Positions 27,088 through 34,559 of a stretch of DNA of 38,348 nt are shown one piece after another. The stretch spans positions 1 through 38,348 of the forward strand of contig JAKVKY010000011.1 of the NCBI GenBank assembly GCA_022484685.1. Direction: 5' to 3'. The position numbers and the translations under genes are program-made. The notes below the pieces were generated by a model that did no database searches, had not been told where the DNA came from, and saw nothing but the letters and a program-made list of their open reading frames with translations. This DNA comes from Acidaminococcaceae bacterium (GTDB lineage Bacteria; Bacillota; Negativicutes; Acidaminococcales; Acidaminococcaceae). Numbering within the stretch: position 1 is the first letter of the stretch; each line of letters opens with the position of its first letter.

Positions 27088-27846
27088 ATGCAGACCAAAT
27101 ATGAGAAGGCCATCTTAGAAATTTTACAGGACTATCAGGCGCACAAGCTTACGGAGACGGAAGCCGTCGCCAGCGTGAAAGCCCTTAATGTGCTGGATTT
27201 GGGTTTTGCCACCCTGGATCAGAGCCGTTCCCTGCGGCAGGGTTTCCCGGAAGTTGTGTACTGTGCGGGGAAGACTATCGAGCAGGTGGTCCTCATCATG
27301 GAAAAACTGTTAGAGCAGCATGATAATGTGCTGGGGACCAGGGCTACGGCCGCTATGTATGCGGCAGTTAAAGCCAAGGTACCGGATGCGGTTTATGATG
27401 AGATGGCCAGGATGATCATGGTGGAACGGCAGCCGCTGCCCCAGGATGCCGACAGGGTTATCGCCGTGGTCACGGCTGGCACCAGTGATATTCCGGTGGC
27501 CGAAGAAGCGGCTTTGACGGCTGCCATCATGGGCAATAAGGTCCAGCGGATTTATGATGTGGGCGTGGCAGGATTAAACAGGCTGCTGGCACGGGTGGAG
27601 GATTTGCGCAAAGCCAATGTCATTATCGTGATTGCCGGGATGGAAGGCGCGTTAGCCAGTGTGGTAGGCGGCCTGGTAGCTAAACCGGTGCTGGCGGTAC
27701 CGACCAGCGTAGGCTATGGTGCTAATTTTCAGGGTATGTCCGCACTTTTGGGCATGCTGAACAGTTGCAGCGGCGTGGCCGTGGTCAATATTGATAATGG
27801 TTTTGGTGCCGGCCGGATCGCCAGCATCATCAATCATCTGAGGTGA
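27088..27846 (+). CDS. larB: LarB, P2CMN synthase of the nickel-pincer cofactor
   Basis: LarB (252 residues) carboxylates nicotinic acid adenine dinucleotide to pyridinium-3,5-biscarboxylic acid mononucleotide, the first step to the NPN cofactor of lactate racemase. The C-terminal half is the PurE-like AIRC domain: VVTAGTSDIPVAEEAALTA and NVIIVIAGMEGALASVVGGL. The start is ATG at 27088, 4 bp after AGGGAG; this gives the usual family length. larC follows 4 bp downstream. No larE or larA is in the window. Confidence 0.93.
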   Translation: MQTKYEKAILEILQDYQAHKLTETEAVASVKALNVLDLGFATLDQSRSLRQGFPEVVYCAGKTIEQVVLIMEKLLEQHDNVLGTRATAAMYAAVKAKVPDAVYDEMARMIMVERQPLPQDADRVIAVVTAGTSDIPVAEEAALTAAIMGNKVQRIYDVGVAGLNRLLARVEDLRKANVIIVIAGMEGALASVVGGLVAKPVLAVPTSVGYGANFQGMSALLGMLNSCSGVAVVNIDNGFGAGRIASIINHLR

Positions 27847-27850
27847 AATC

Positions 27851-29182
27851 GTGAAGACACTTTACATTGAAGCTTTTGCCGGGATCAGCGGCAACATGCT
27901 TGTGGGAGCTTTGCTGGATTTAGGTTTTCCCTTTGCCGTTTTGCAGCAGGAAGTGGCCAAGCTCCATTTAGGTGCGTATCGGTTAATCCTGGAAAAAGTT
28001 ACGAAATGCGGGATTGCCGCTACCTACTTTAACGTGCAGCTGCCAGAGGAACATGAACACGAACCTGGTCACGAGCATGCACATGGACACGAACACGAAC
28101 ATGAACACGAACATGAGCACGAGCACGAACATGGTCACGAACATGGGCCTGCATATGAGCAGCAAATTACCGCGGCGACAATAGCACCGCACCATGAGCA
28201 TCGCAATTATGCGGATATCCTGCATATCCTGCAGGCTTCCGACTTGGAGGTTAAGGTACAGCAAGAGGCGGCAGCAGTTTTTAAGGCCATCGCCGTGGCG
28301 GAAGCCAAGGTGCATGGCACGACCATAGAAAAAATTCATTTCCATGAAGTCGGCGCTATTGATACCATCATTGATGTGGTTGGTTGTATCTTAGGTTTGC
28401 ACTATCTGCACATTGAAAAAATTTATATCTCTACCGTTACCACGGGACAAGGATTTGTCCAGTGCGCCCACGGTTTGATGCCGGTACCGGCGCCGGCGAC
28501 GGCGGAACTTTTACAGGGACTGCGGACCCAAAAAGGCAGCGAGTCCAGGGAAATGACTACGCCTACAGGGGCGGCCCTGGCCAGGACGCTGATGACGCAG
28601 GTCGCGGAGATACCGGCGGCGTTTACCTCCCGGCAGATTGGTTATGGCGCCGGAACCTGGGAACTTAAGCTGCCCAACGTTTTGCGGGTCACTTTAGGCG
28701 ACAGTGCGGACGCGGCGCCGGATACGGCCACACAAACGCTGCATATCTTAGCTTGCAACGTGGATAATCTTAATCCGGAAATTTATCCCTATGTGCTGGA
28801 ACGCGCTTTGCAATTAGGGGCCCTGGATGCCTGGACTACGCCTATCGTCATGAAAAAAGGCCGCCCGGCCCAGGAACTGTCGCTTTTGACCACGGCGCAG
28901 CATATCCTGCCTTTGCAAAAACTATTATTTACGGAAACTACGACCCTGGGTATCCGGGATACGGTTGTACAAAGGACGTCCTTGACCAGGAAACTGGTGC
29001 CGGTCGCCACCCGTTGGGGAAAAATACAGGTCAAGGTGGCGGCTTTGGCGCAGACCGTGGTCAACGTGGCTCCGGAATTTGAAGAGTGCAAGGCCGTGGC
29101 ACAAAAAGAGGGCCTGCCTTTAAAGCAGGTGATGGCGGTAGTTTTACAAAACTACTATCAGGGCCGGAACGATGAAGATTGA
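27851..29182 (+). CDS. larC: LarC, nickel insertion enzyme of the nickel-pincer cofactor
   Basis: LarC (443 residues) is the CTP-dependent cyclometallase that puts nickel into the pincer cofactor. The N-terminus TLYIEAFAGISGNMLVGALLDLG and the segment KIHFHEVGAIDTIIDVVG are hallmarks. Residues 66-98 are almost pure His and Glu with a few Gly, encoded by a GARCAY-type hexanucleotide repeat, and probably store or deliver nickel. The frame is continuous, unlike Lactobacillus plantarum, where LarC1 and LarC2 are joined by frameshifting. The start is GTG at 27851 after AGGTGA. It overlaps rnhC by 11 bp. Confidence 0.93.
   Translation: MKTLYIEAFAGISGNMLVGALLDLGFPFAVLQQEVAKLHLGAYRLILEKVTKCGIAATYFNVQLPEEHEHEPGHEHAHGHEHEHEHEHEHEHEHGHEHGPAYEQQITAATIAPHHEHRNYADILHILQASDLEVKVQQEAAAVFKAIAVAEAKVHGTTIEKIHFHEVGAIDTIIDVVGCILGLHYLHIEKIYISTVTTGQGFVQCAHGLMPVPAPATAELLQGLRTQKGSESREMTTPTGAALARTLMTQVAEIPAAFTSRQIGYGAGTWELKLPNVLRVTLGDSADAAPDTATQTLHILACNVDNLNPEIYPYVLERALQLGALDAWTTPIVMKKGRPAQELSLLTTAQHILPLQKLLFTETTTLGIRDTVVQRTSLTRKLVPVATRWGKIQVKVAALAQTVVNVAPEFEECKAVAQKEGLPLKQVMAVVLQNYYQGRNDED
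28046..28144 (+). repeat. Hexanucleotide repeat encoding a His-Glu tract in LarC
   Basis: About 100 bp of degenerate GA(A/G)CA(T/C) units encode Glu-His dipeptides (residues 66-98 of LarC). Third positions vary, so the tract is maintained as protein sequence rather than being a freshly expanded exact repeat. Confidence 0.85.
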
Positions 29183-30122
29183 GCTGGAAAGTTATCTAAA
29201 GCAGCTTAAAGAAAGTCTGGCCGCCAGTGGCGCCCAGCTGACGGAAAAACCTTTGAATTACGGCCGTCAGCTGATTTTAACCAGGGGCGCGGAGAAAGTG
29301 GTCCTGTGTGTCTATAACGGCAAGAAGGGACTGAAACTTGTCTGGAGCCAGCCGGACAATACTTTAAAGCAAAATTGTCAGGCACTCCTGGCTGAAGAAA
29401 CAGTGGCTGTACCTGCACAGACTAGTACCGGTCCGGGCGTCCTCTTTGCCGGGGAGCCGGGATTTGAGGACTGGTGGGCGGGCAGCGATGAATCGGGCAA
29501 GGGCGATTATTTCGGGCCGCTGGTAGTGGCTGCGGTCTGTCTGCAAAAAACAGCAGCCGCAGTTTTAATAGCTGCCGGCGTGCGCGATTGTAAGGAATTA
29601 ACCGATAAGAAGATCCTGGCCCTGGCAGAATTAATTAAACAGACCACACCGTTTTATGCGGTCCTGGTCCTGAAACCCGCGGCGTACAATAAACGTTACG
29701 CAGAGGTAAAGGCCCAGGGGCTTAACCTGAACGCGCTGCTGGCCAGCGGACATTATCAGGCGCTAAGCCAGGTGCTGCATAAACAGCAGCGCTGCCAGTG
29801 GGTCTTGATTGATCAGTTTACACCGTCTCTAACGCTGGTACGGCGTCTGCAGCAGGATTTTCCCGGTTTGCAAACCGTACGGCAGCAACCCAAAGCTGAG
29901 GCGGATATCGCGGTGGCTGCAGCATCCGTGTTAGCCCGGGCCGCTTTTTTGCAGGGCTTGCAGGAACTGGCACAGGCGGCAGGTGTGGCTGAACTGCCCA
30001 AGGGGGCAGGCCCCCTGGTAACAGAGCAGGCCTCCCACTTGGTTAAGGAGTTAGGCAGAGAGGCACTGGTCAACTTTGTGAAGGTACATTTTAACAATAC
30101 TCGGGCTTTAATGCTGGATTAA
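29172..30122 (+). CDS. rnhC: Ribonuclease HIII
   Basis: The 316-residue enzyme cuts the RNA strand of RNA-DNA hybrids. The N-terminal TBP-like substrate-binding domain covers about 1-90 (YGRQLILTRGAEKVVLCVYNGKKG region). The catalytic domain begins with GSDESGKGDYFGPLVV (Asp106, Glu107), which is the HIII/HII signature, and continues with the LIDQF acidic segment. The length and N-terminal domain favour HIII over HII. It starts within the end of larC. Confidence 0.92.
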   Translation: MKIELESYLKQLKESLAASGAQLTEKPLNYGRQLILTRGAEKVVLCVYNGKKGLKLVWSQPDNTLKQNCQALLAEETVAVPAQTSTGPGVLFAGEPGFEDWWAGSDESGKGDYFGPLVVAAVCLQKTAAAVLIAAGVRDCKELTDKKILALAELIKQTTPFYAVLVLKPAAYNKRYAEVKAQGLNLNALLASGHYQALSQVLHKQQRCQWVLIDQFTPSLTLVRRLQQDFPGLQTVRQQPKAEADIAVAAASVLARAAFLQGLQELAQAAGVAELPKGAGPLVTEQASHLVKELGREALVNFVKVHFNNTRALMLD

Positions 30123-30160
30123 TCTGGACGGTGTAGCCTGAACTGTTAGAGGAGAAACTT

Positions 30161-31018
30161 GTGAAAGCACTAATTGTCAATGCGGATGACTTTGGTTTGG
30201 CAGAATCTATTAATAGGGGTATAATTAAAGGTCATAGGGAGGGATTTATCACCAGCACCTCCCTTATGTGCAGCGCGCCCGCTTTTAAAGACGCGGTAGC
30301 ACTGGCCCAAGAGAATCTCCGGCTGGGGGTAGGTATCCATCTGACCCTGGTAGGCGGCGTGGCCCCGGTCCTGCCGCCGGAACAGGTGCCGACCCTGGTG
30401 GATGCCAGAGGCGTCTTTCCGGAGAACTATGTGCTTTTTGCCAAAAAGCTTTACACGGGCGGCGTTAAGCTCTCTGAGTTAAAAGCGGAACTCACGGCGC
30501 AGATCAGCCGTGGTTTAGCGACAGGTCTTCCTTTTACACACTTAGACAGTCACCAGCATCTGCATGTTTTACCGGGAGTAAGTGCGGTGGTCCTGCAGTT
30601 ATGCCGGGAATTTAAGTTTAAGGCGGTACGCGTTCCCGGAGAAGCTTATCTGTGGAACGGCGGTTTTAAGAGCGGTCCGGTGCGGATCCTGGGCAAGTGC
30701 GGCTTAACCTTTTGTGCTTCCCTGTTTCGGCAGCAGCTATCCGCTTATGGGCTGGTGGCGCCGGATCATTTCTTCGGCATGCTGGCCGGCGGCAACCTGG
30801 ATGAACGGCTGGTGGGCAATATCCTGACAGGTTTACCGGACGGGGTCAGCGAGATCATGACCCATCCCGGTCTGGATGCGGCCAGCCTGGCTCAGAAATT
30901 TACCTGGGGTTACCATTGGGAACAGGAGTTACAGGCTTTTCTTGCCCCGGCGAACAAAGAGAAGCTGACGGCAAATAAAATACAGTTAATGAATTTTGGT
31001 GATTTGACTAATGCCTAG
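30161..31018 (+). CDS. YdjC/ChbG family carbohydrate deacetylase (HpnK-like)
   Basis: The 285-residue protein has the YdjC fold and metal site: NADDFG (Asp9/Asp10), His60 in VGIHLTLVGG, and His131/His133 in HLDSHQHLHVLPG. Family members remove acetyl groups from N-acetylated sugars: ChbG acts on chitobiose and HpnK on GlcNAc-hopanoid. No signal peptide is seen, so it should act in the cytosol on a soluble or lipid-linked sugar. The start is GTG at 30161 after GAGGAG. It overlaps the next gene by 8 bp and heads a four-gene envelope module. Confidence 0.88.
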   Translation: MKALIVNADDFGLAESINRGIIKGHREGFITSTSLMCSAPAFKDAVALAQENLRLGVGIHLTLVGGVAPVLPPEQVPTLVDARGVFPENYVLFAKKLYTGGVKLSELKAELTAQISRGLATGLPFTHLDSHQHLHVLPGVSAVVLQLCREFKFKAVRVPGEAYLWNGGFKSGPVRILGKCGLTFCASLFRQQLSAYGLVAPDHFFGMLAGGNLDERLVGNILTGLPDGVSEIMTHPGLDAASLAQKFTWGYHWEQELQAFLAPANKEKLTANKIQLMNFGDLTNA

Positions 31019-32006
31019 AAAAGTATTATACAGGTTCATAGCTCTCTTTATCTTTGTAGTAGCTATTTCTGTAGGTGTAATTTATTTTACATTTGATATA
31101 CGGGCTTTGGAGTATTTGACCATGTTTGAACCATGGTCTATTCTGCTTGCCCTGGGCTGTCTGTTTATCGGCTTATTCTTTGACGCCCTGCGCCTGGTTA
31201 CCCTGACGAAGATCACGGGAGAAAAATTGCCGGCCCTGGATGTGATTAAGGTGGTCCTGAGTAATTACTTCCTGGCTCTGGTAACGCCGGGAGCAACAGG
31301 CGGCGCGGTAGCCCAGATCATGTTTATGAAAAAAGCCGGCATTCCGGTAGCAAAATCCACGGTGGTCATCTTTGTCCGTACCATCATGTCCATCTTGTTC
31401 TTAATTATCGTAGTGCCTTTTTTCCTGAATGTGGACAGCGCCGCAAAAGGCTGGGTCCCTATGTATGTGGTCGTGACGGTGTCGTTGATGTTTACGGCCA
31501 TGCCGATTGCGGCGGTGTATTTAATGCATACCCAGTATCCCCAGCGCATCATCTATTCCTGCACCAGACATGTTTCCCACGAACTGCGCCGCAAATGTTT
31601 TTTATGGTACAGCGACTTTAAGGAAGCCTCTTTTATCATGGGGCAGCGGCCGGGGATGGTGCTCAGGGCCTTTCTGGAATCGGGCTTAAGCCTGGTCTTT
31701 ATCTATGCCACGGTGCCGGCTTATTTTACCGGCCTGCATTTTGATTTTAACTTATTACAGGTTATGGGCAGGATGCTGCTCTTGAACCTGGTCCTGTATT
31801 TTTCACCCACCCCGGGTGGTTCCGGGATTGCGGAAGCCGGTTTCGTCGTGCTGTTCACGAAACTGGTTCCCAGCGGTACGGTGGGCATCTTAGCGGTCTT
31901 ATGGCGTTTTACCGCGGAGTATATTCCGTTTTTCCTGGGTGCCGTGATTACTTTGCGTACTTTCGGGTCCAGCATCTTATCCATAACTGAAGGGAGAGGC
32001 AAATAA
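31011..32006 (+). CDS. UPF0104 / lysylphosphatidylglycerol synthase TM-type membrane protein
   Basis: The 331-residue protein has about eight membrane segments and the family pattern: VVLSNYFLALVTPGATGGAVAQ near 85-106, and STPGGSG-like FSPTPGGSGIAEAGF near 263-277. This family includes the membrane part of MprF and HpnL, which move lipids or lipid-linked sugars across the membrane. It has no cytosolic lysyl-transfer domain, so flipping is the more likely job. It lies between a deacetylase and an epimerase gene, with an 8-bp overlap upstream. Confidence 0.87.
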   Translation: MPRKVLYRFIALFIFVVAISVGVIYFTFDIRALEYLTMFEPWSILLALGCLFIGLFFDALRLVTLTKITGEKLPALDVIKVVLSNYFLALVTPGATGGAVAQIMFMKKAGIPVAKSTVVIFVRTIMSILFLIIVVPFFLNVDSAAKGWVPMYVVVTVSLMFTAMPIAAVYLMHTQYPQRIIYSCTRHVSHELRRKCFLWYSDFKEASFIMGQRPGMVLRAFLESGLSLVFIYATVPAYFTGLHFDFNLLQVMGRMLLLNLVLYFSPTPGGSGIAEAGFVVLFTKLVPSGTVGILAVLWRFTAEYIPFFLGAVITLRTFGSSILSITEGRGK

Positions 32007-32010
32007 ACTC

Positions 32011-32940
32011 ATGAAGATTTTGATCACAGGCGGCGCCGGTTTTATCGGCTCCCATTTATTACAGCGCTTGCATGGTAAACCCGGCTTACAGCTGACGGTG
32101 GTGGATAATTTGGATACCGGTTGCCGGGACTATGTGCCGGCCGATGTGGAATTTATCAAGGCCGATATCCGTTCTCAGGAACTAGCCCACTGTTTTGCCA
32201 GTCACCATTTCGACGCGGTTGTGCATCTGGCCGCTCAGACCATGGTGCCTTTTTCTATGGACCATCCCCGGGAGGATTGTGACGTCAACCTGCTGGGACT
32301 GATTAATGTCCTGGAATGCTGCCGGAAATATCAGGTAGGGTCTATCACCTTTTCGTCCAGCGCGGCGGTGTACGGGGATAATGAGCATGTACCCTTACGG
32401 GAAACAGAGCCGCTTGTGCCCACTTCTTTTTACGGGATTACCAAGATGACCACGGAACATTATCTGCGCGTCTATCATGAAGTATATGGCCTTAACACCA
32501 CGGTCTTCCGTTTTGCCAATGTGTACGGGGAACGGCAGGGCGCCGGCGGTGAAGGCGGCGTGGTCAGCATCTTCTGCAAATTATTAGCGGAGGACAAGCC
32601 GGTGACGATTTACGGTGACGGGGAACAGACCCGGGACTTTGTTTATGCGGGGGACATTGCCAGGGCCCTGGAAGCCAGTTTGTCCTTGCAGGGCTTCCAT
32701 GTGCTGAATGTGTCCACGACTCAGGAAACTTCTATTAACCAGCTGGTGGCGTATTTTGAAAAGGCGGCCGGCAAGAAACTGGTCGTCCGGTATGCCGCTA
32801 AACGGGAAGGCGATATTTACAGGTCGTTCCTGGATAACCGGGAGCTGCTGAAGGTATTGCAACTGCAACCGGAGATGGCTTTGCCCCAGGGCATACTGCA
32901 GACTTATAACTGGTACAGGCAGGAGAAGGGTGGTCACTGA
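32011..32940 (+). CDS. NAD-dependent nucleotide-sugar epimerase/dehydratase (extended SDR)
   Basis: The 309-residue protein has the Rossmann motif TGGAGFIG (6-13) and the catalytic Tyr141-x3-Lys145 (YGITK), with the Ser-rich FSSSAAVYG near 114-122. It is closest in pattern to UDP-glucose 4-epimerase-like enzymes. The exact sugar cannot be read from sequence; TRDFVYAGDIARA near 207-219 is typical of GalE and UDP-glucuronate decarboxylase relatives. Its stop shares one base with the next gene (TGATG). Confidence 0.9.
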   Translation: MKILITGGAGFIGSHLLQRLHGKPGLQLTVVDNLDTGCRDYVPADVEFIKADIRSQELAHCFASHHFDAVVHLAAQTMVPFSMDHPREDCDVNLLGLINVLECCRKYQVGSITFSSSAAVYGDNEHVPLRETEPLVPTSFYGITKMTTEHYLRVYHEVYGLNTTVFRFANVYGERQGAGGEGGVVSIFCKLLAEDKPVTIYGDGEQTRDFVYAGDIARALEASLSLQGFHVLNVSTTQETSINQLVAYFEKAAGKKLVVRYAAKREGDIYRSFLDNRELLKVLQLQPEMALPQGILQTYNWYRQEKGGH

Positions 32941-34496
32941 TGCATAACAATATTACCAGGAATGCTTTTTTTGTCCTCCTGATAATCGTAGGTTTTAATA
33001 TTCTTTTCGGGATTGGCGGTTTCCCGCTGACCGATCCCGATGAACCGGCTTATGCGGAAACGGCCAGGGAGATGCTGGTCTTTAAAGATTATCTTTCACC
33101 CAGGATCTTTAACGAATTCTGGTATGATAAGCCGCCCATGTATTACTGGCTGGTAGCGGCCGCTTTTAAAATTTTTGGTATCAGTGAGTTTGCCGCCCGT
33201 TTACCGGCGGCGCTGATGGGTATTTTCACGGTGCTGGCCGTGTATTTTTCCACGACCAAGTTATTTAATGAACGGGCCGGCTTCTGGGCCGGTATCGTGC
33301 TGGGCACCTGCATCAATCTTTTTTATATGGGGAAGGCCTCAGTCACGGATACGACCCTGCTCTTTTTTATGACCAGCGCCTTGCTCTGTTTCCTGCACGA
33401 GCAGTACTGGGTCATGTATATCTGCATGGGCCTGGCCACTTTGACCAAGGGACCTATCGGGATTGTTTTCCCCGGCGCTATCATTTTCCTCTACCTGGTG
33501 TGCCGCGGCGAATGGCGCCGTCTGCTGAAGATGCACATCCTGCCCGGTATCATCCTCTGCCTTTTGGTCACGGGACCCTGGTATTATTTTATGTACCAGA
33601 TCCACGGGATGGATTTCATCAACACCTTCCTGGGTTTCCATAATTTAACCCGTTTTACCACTCCGGAGCATCCAACCCGGGTGCTGTGGTATTACTATTT
33701 ACCGGTGATCGTCTTAGGTATTTTCCCCTGGACGGGTATCTTGCTGCAGTCCATTAAGGCTACGGTTACGGACAGCCGCAGCAGCGATTTACGCTACCTG
33801 GTCTTCATGCAGGTCTGGTGGATCTTCGTCCTGGTGTTCTTTACTATTTCCAAGACTAAGCTGATCTCGTATATCTTACCGCTCTTCCCGGCGCTGGCCA
33901 TCATGATCGGCTGGAACATCGACCGGATGATGCGGGAAAACGGCGGCCGCTATTTAAGCTGGGCGGTTGGCAGCGGTCTCATGTTCCTGGTGCTGGGTAT
34001 CGGCTGGATGGTAGGCGGACGCTACGTGCCGGAGTTAACCTTTGGCGGTTATATCTTAGGCGGTCTGACCTTATTGCTGGGCCTGGCCATCGTGGTGGCC
34101 CTGGTCGTGTACAGGGATGCCTCCCTGGGAGCCTGGCTCCATGTGGCTACCGGCGTGCTGACCATGTTTATCGCGTTAGCGTTCCTGTTTCCCAATATTC
34201 AGGACGATTTTAGCGTCCGGACGATTGCCAGGGCTTTTGTCTCTCAGGGTTTAACAGGACGTACTTTGTACGTGGATAAGTTTTTGCGGCCGGGCTTTAT
34301 GTTTTATGCCCATGTTCCGGGTATCGAAGTTACCACGGCCGATGACAAGACTATTGCAGCCCTCAGGAACGATACGGGGCCGAAATACGCGGTGATGCGC
34401 CGCTCCCTGTATAACCGGGCCAAAGAAGACATGAACGCCGGCGACTGGCAGGTGCTGGCCGAAACTAAGGAAATTTGTATTTACGGTACCAAATAA
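32940..34496 (+). CDS. ArnT-like GT83 glycosyltransferase
   Basis: The 518-residue protein has about twelve membrane segments and the ArnT/PMT features: DPDEPAYAETAREML (32-46, acidic catalytic pair region) and FWYDKPPMYYWL (60-71). ArnT takes a sugar from undecaprenyl phosphate and puts it on lipid A at the periplasmic face. The acceptor here is unknown; lipid A or another outer-envelope glycan is plausible in a diderm Firmicute. It is the last gene of the module and ends at a shared terminator. No arnC-like undecaprenyl-phosphate sugar transferase is in the window. Confidence 0.88.
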   Translation: MHNNITRNAFFVLLIIVGFNILFGIGGFPLTDPDEPAYAETAREMLVFKDYLSPRIFNEFWYDKPPMYYWLVAAAFKIFGISEFAARLPAALMGIFTVLAVYFSTTKLFNERAGFWAGIVLGTCINLFYMGKASVTDTTLLFFMTSALLCFLHEQYWVMYICMGLATLTKGPIGIVFPGAIIFLYLVCRGEWRRLLKMHILPGIILCLLVTGPWYYFMYQIHGMDFINTFLGFHNLTRFTTPEHPTRVLWYYYLPVIVLGIFPWTGILLQSIKATVTDSRSSDLRYLVFMQVWWIFVLVFFTISKTKLISYILPLFPALAIMIGWNIDRMMRENGGRYLSWAVGSGLMFLVLGIGWMVGGRYVPELTFGGYILGGLTLLLGLAIVVALVVYRDASLGAWLHVATGVLTMFIALAFLFPNIQDDFSVRTIARAFVSQGLTGRTLYVDKFLRPGFMFYAHVPGIEVTTADDKTIAALRNDTGPKYAVMRRSLYNRAKEDMNAGDWQVLAETKEICIYGTK

Positions 34497-34553
34497 AAAA
34501 TCCCTCCGTCAGGAAAGTCTGCAGCTGCAGCTTGAGGCGGAGGGATTTTTACA
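34492..34553. terminator. Bidirectional terminator between the GT83 gene and pepF
   Basis: TCCCTCCG (34501-34508) pairs with CGGAGGGA (34538-34545). A tracts on the left and T tracts on the right make it work for both strands. Inside is a 12-bp palindrome CTGCAGCTGCAG (34519-34530). It serves convergent genes. Confidence 0.9.
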
Positions 34554-34559
34554 TTGTTA

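Noticed and set aside
28046-28144. The His-Glu repeat as a CRISPR or mobile repeat
   Set aside because: Units are six bases, in frame within LarC, and vary only at third positions; it is a low-complexity coding tract.
30211-30230. TATAAT-like sequence inside the start of the YdjC gene
   Set aside because: It lies within coding sequence, with no -35 and no gene start after it; AT-rich codons explain it.
30161-34496. The four-gene module as a hopanoid biosynthesis cluster
   Set aside because: There is no squalene-hopene cyclase, HpnH or HpnI-type gene, and the transferase is ArnT-like; only the family parallel is kept.
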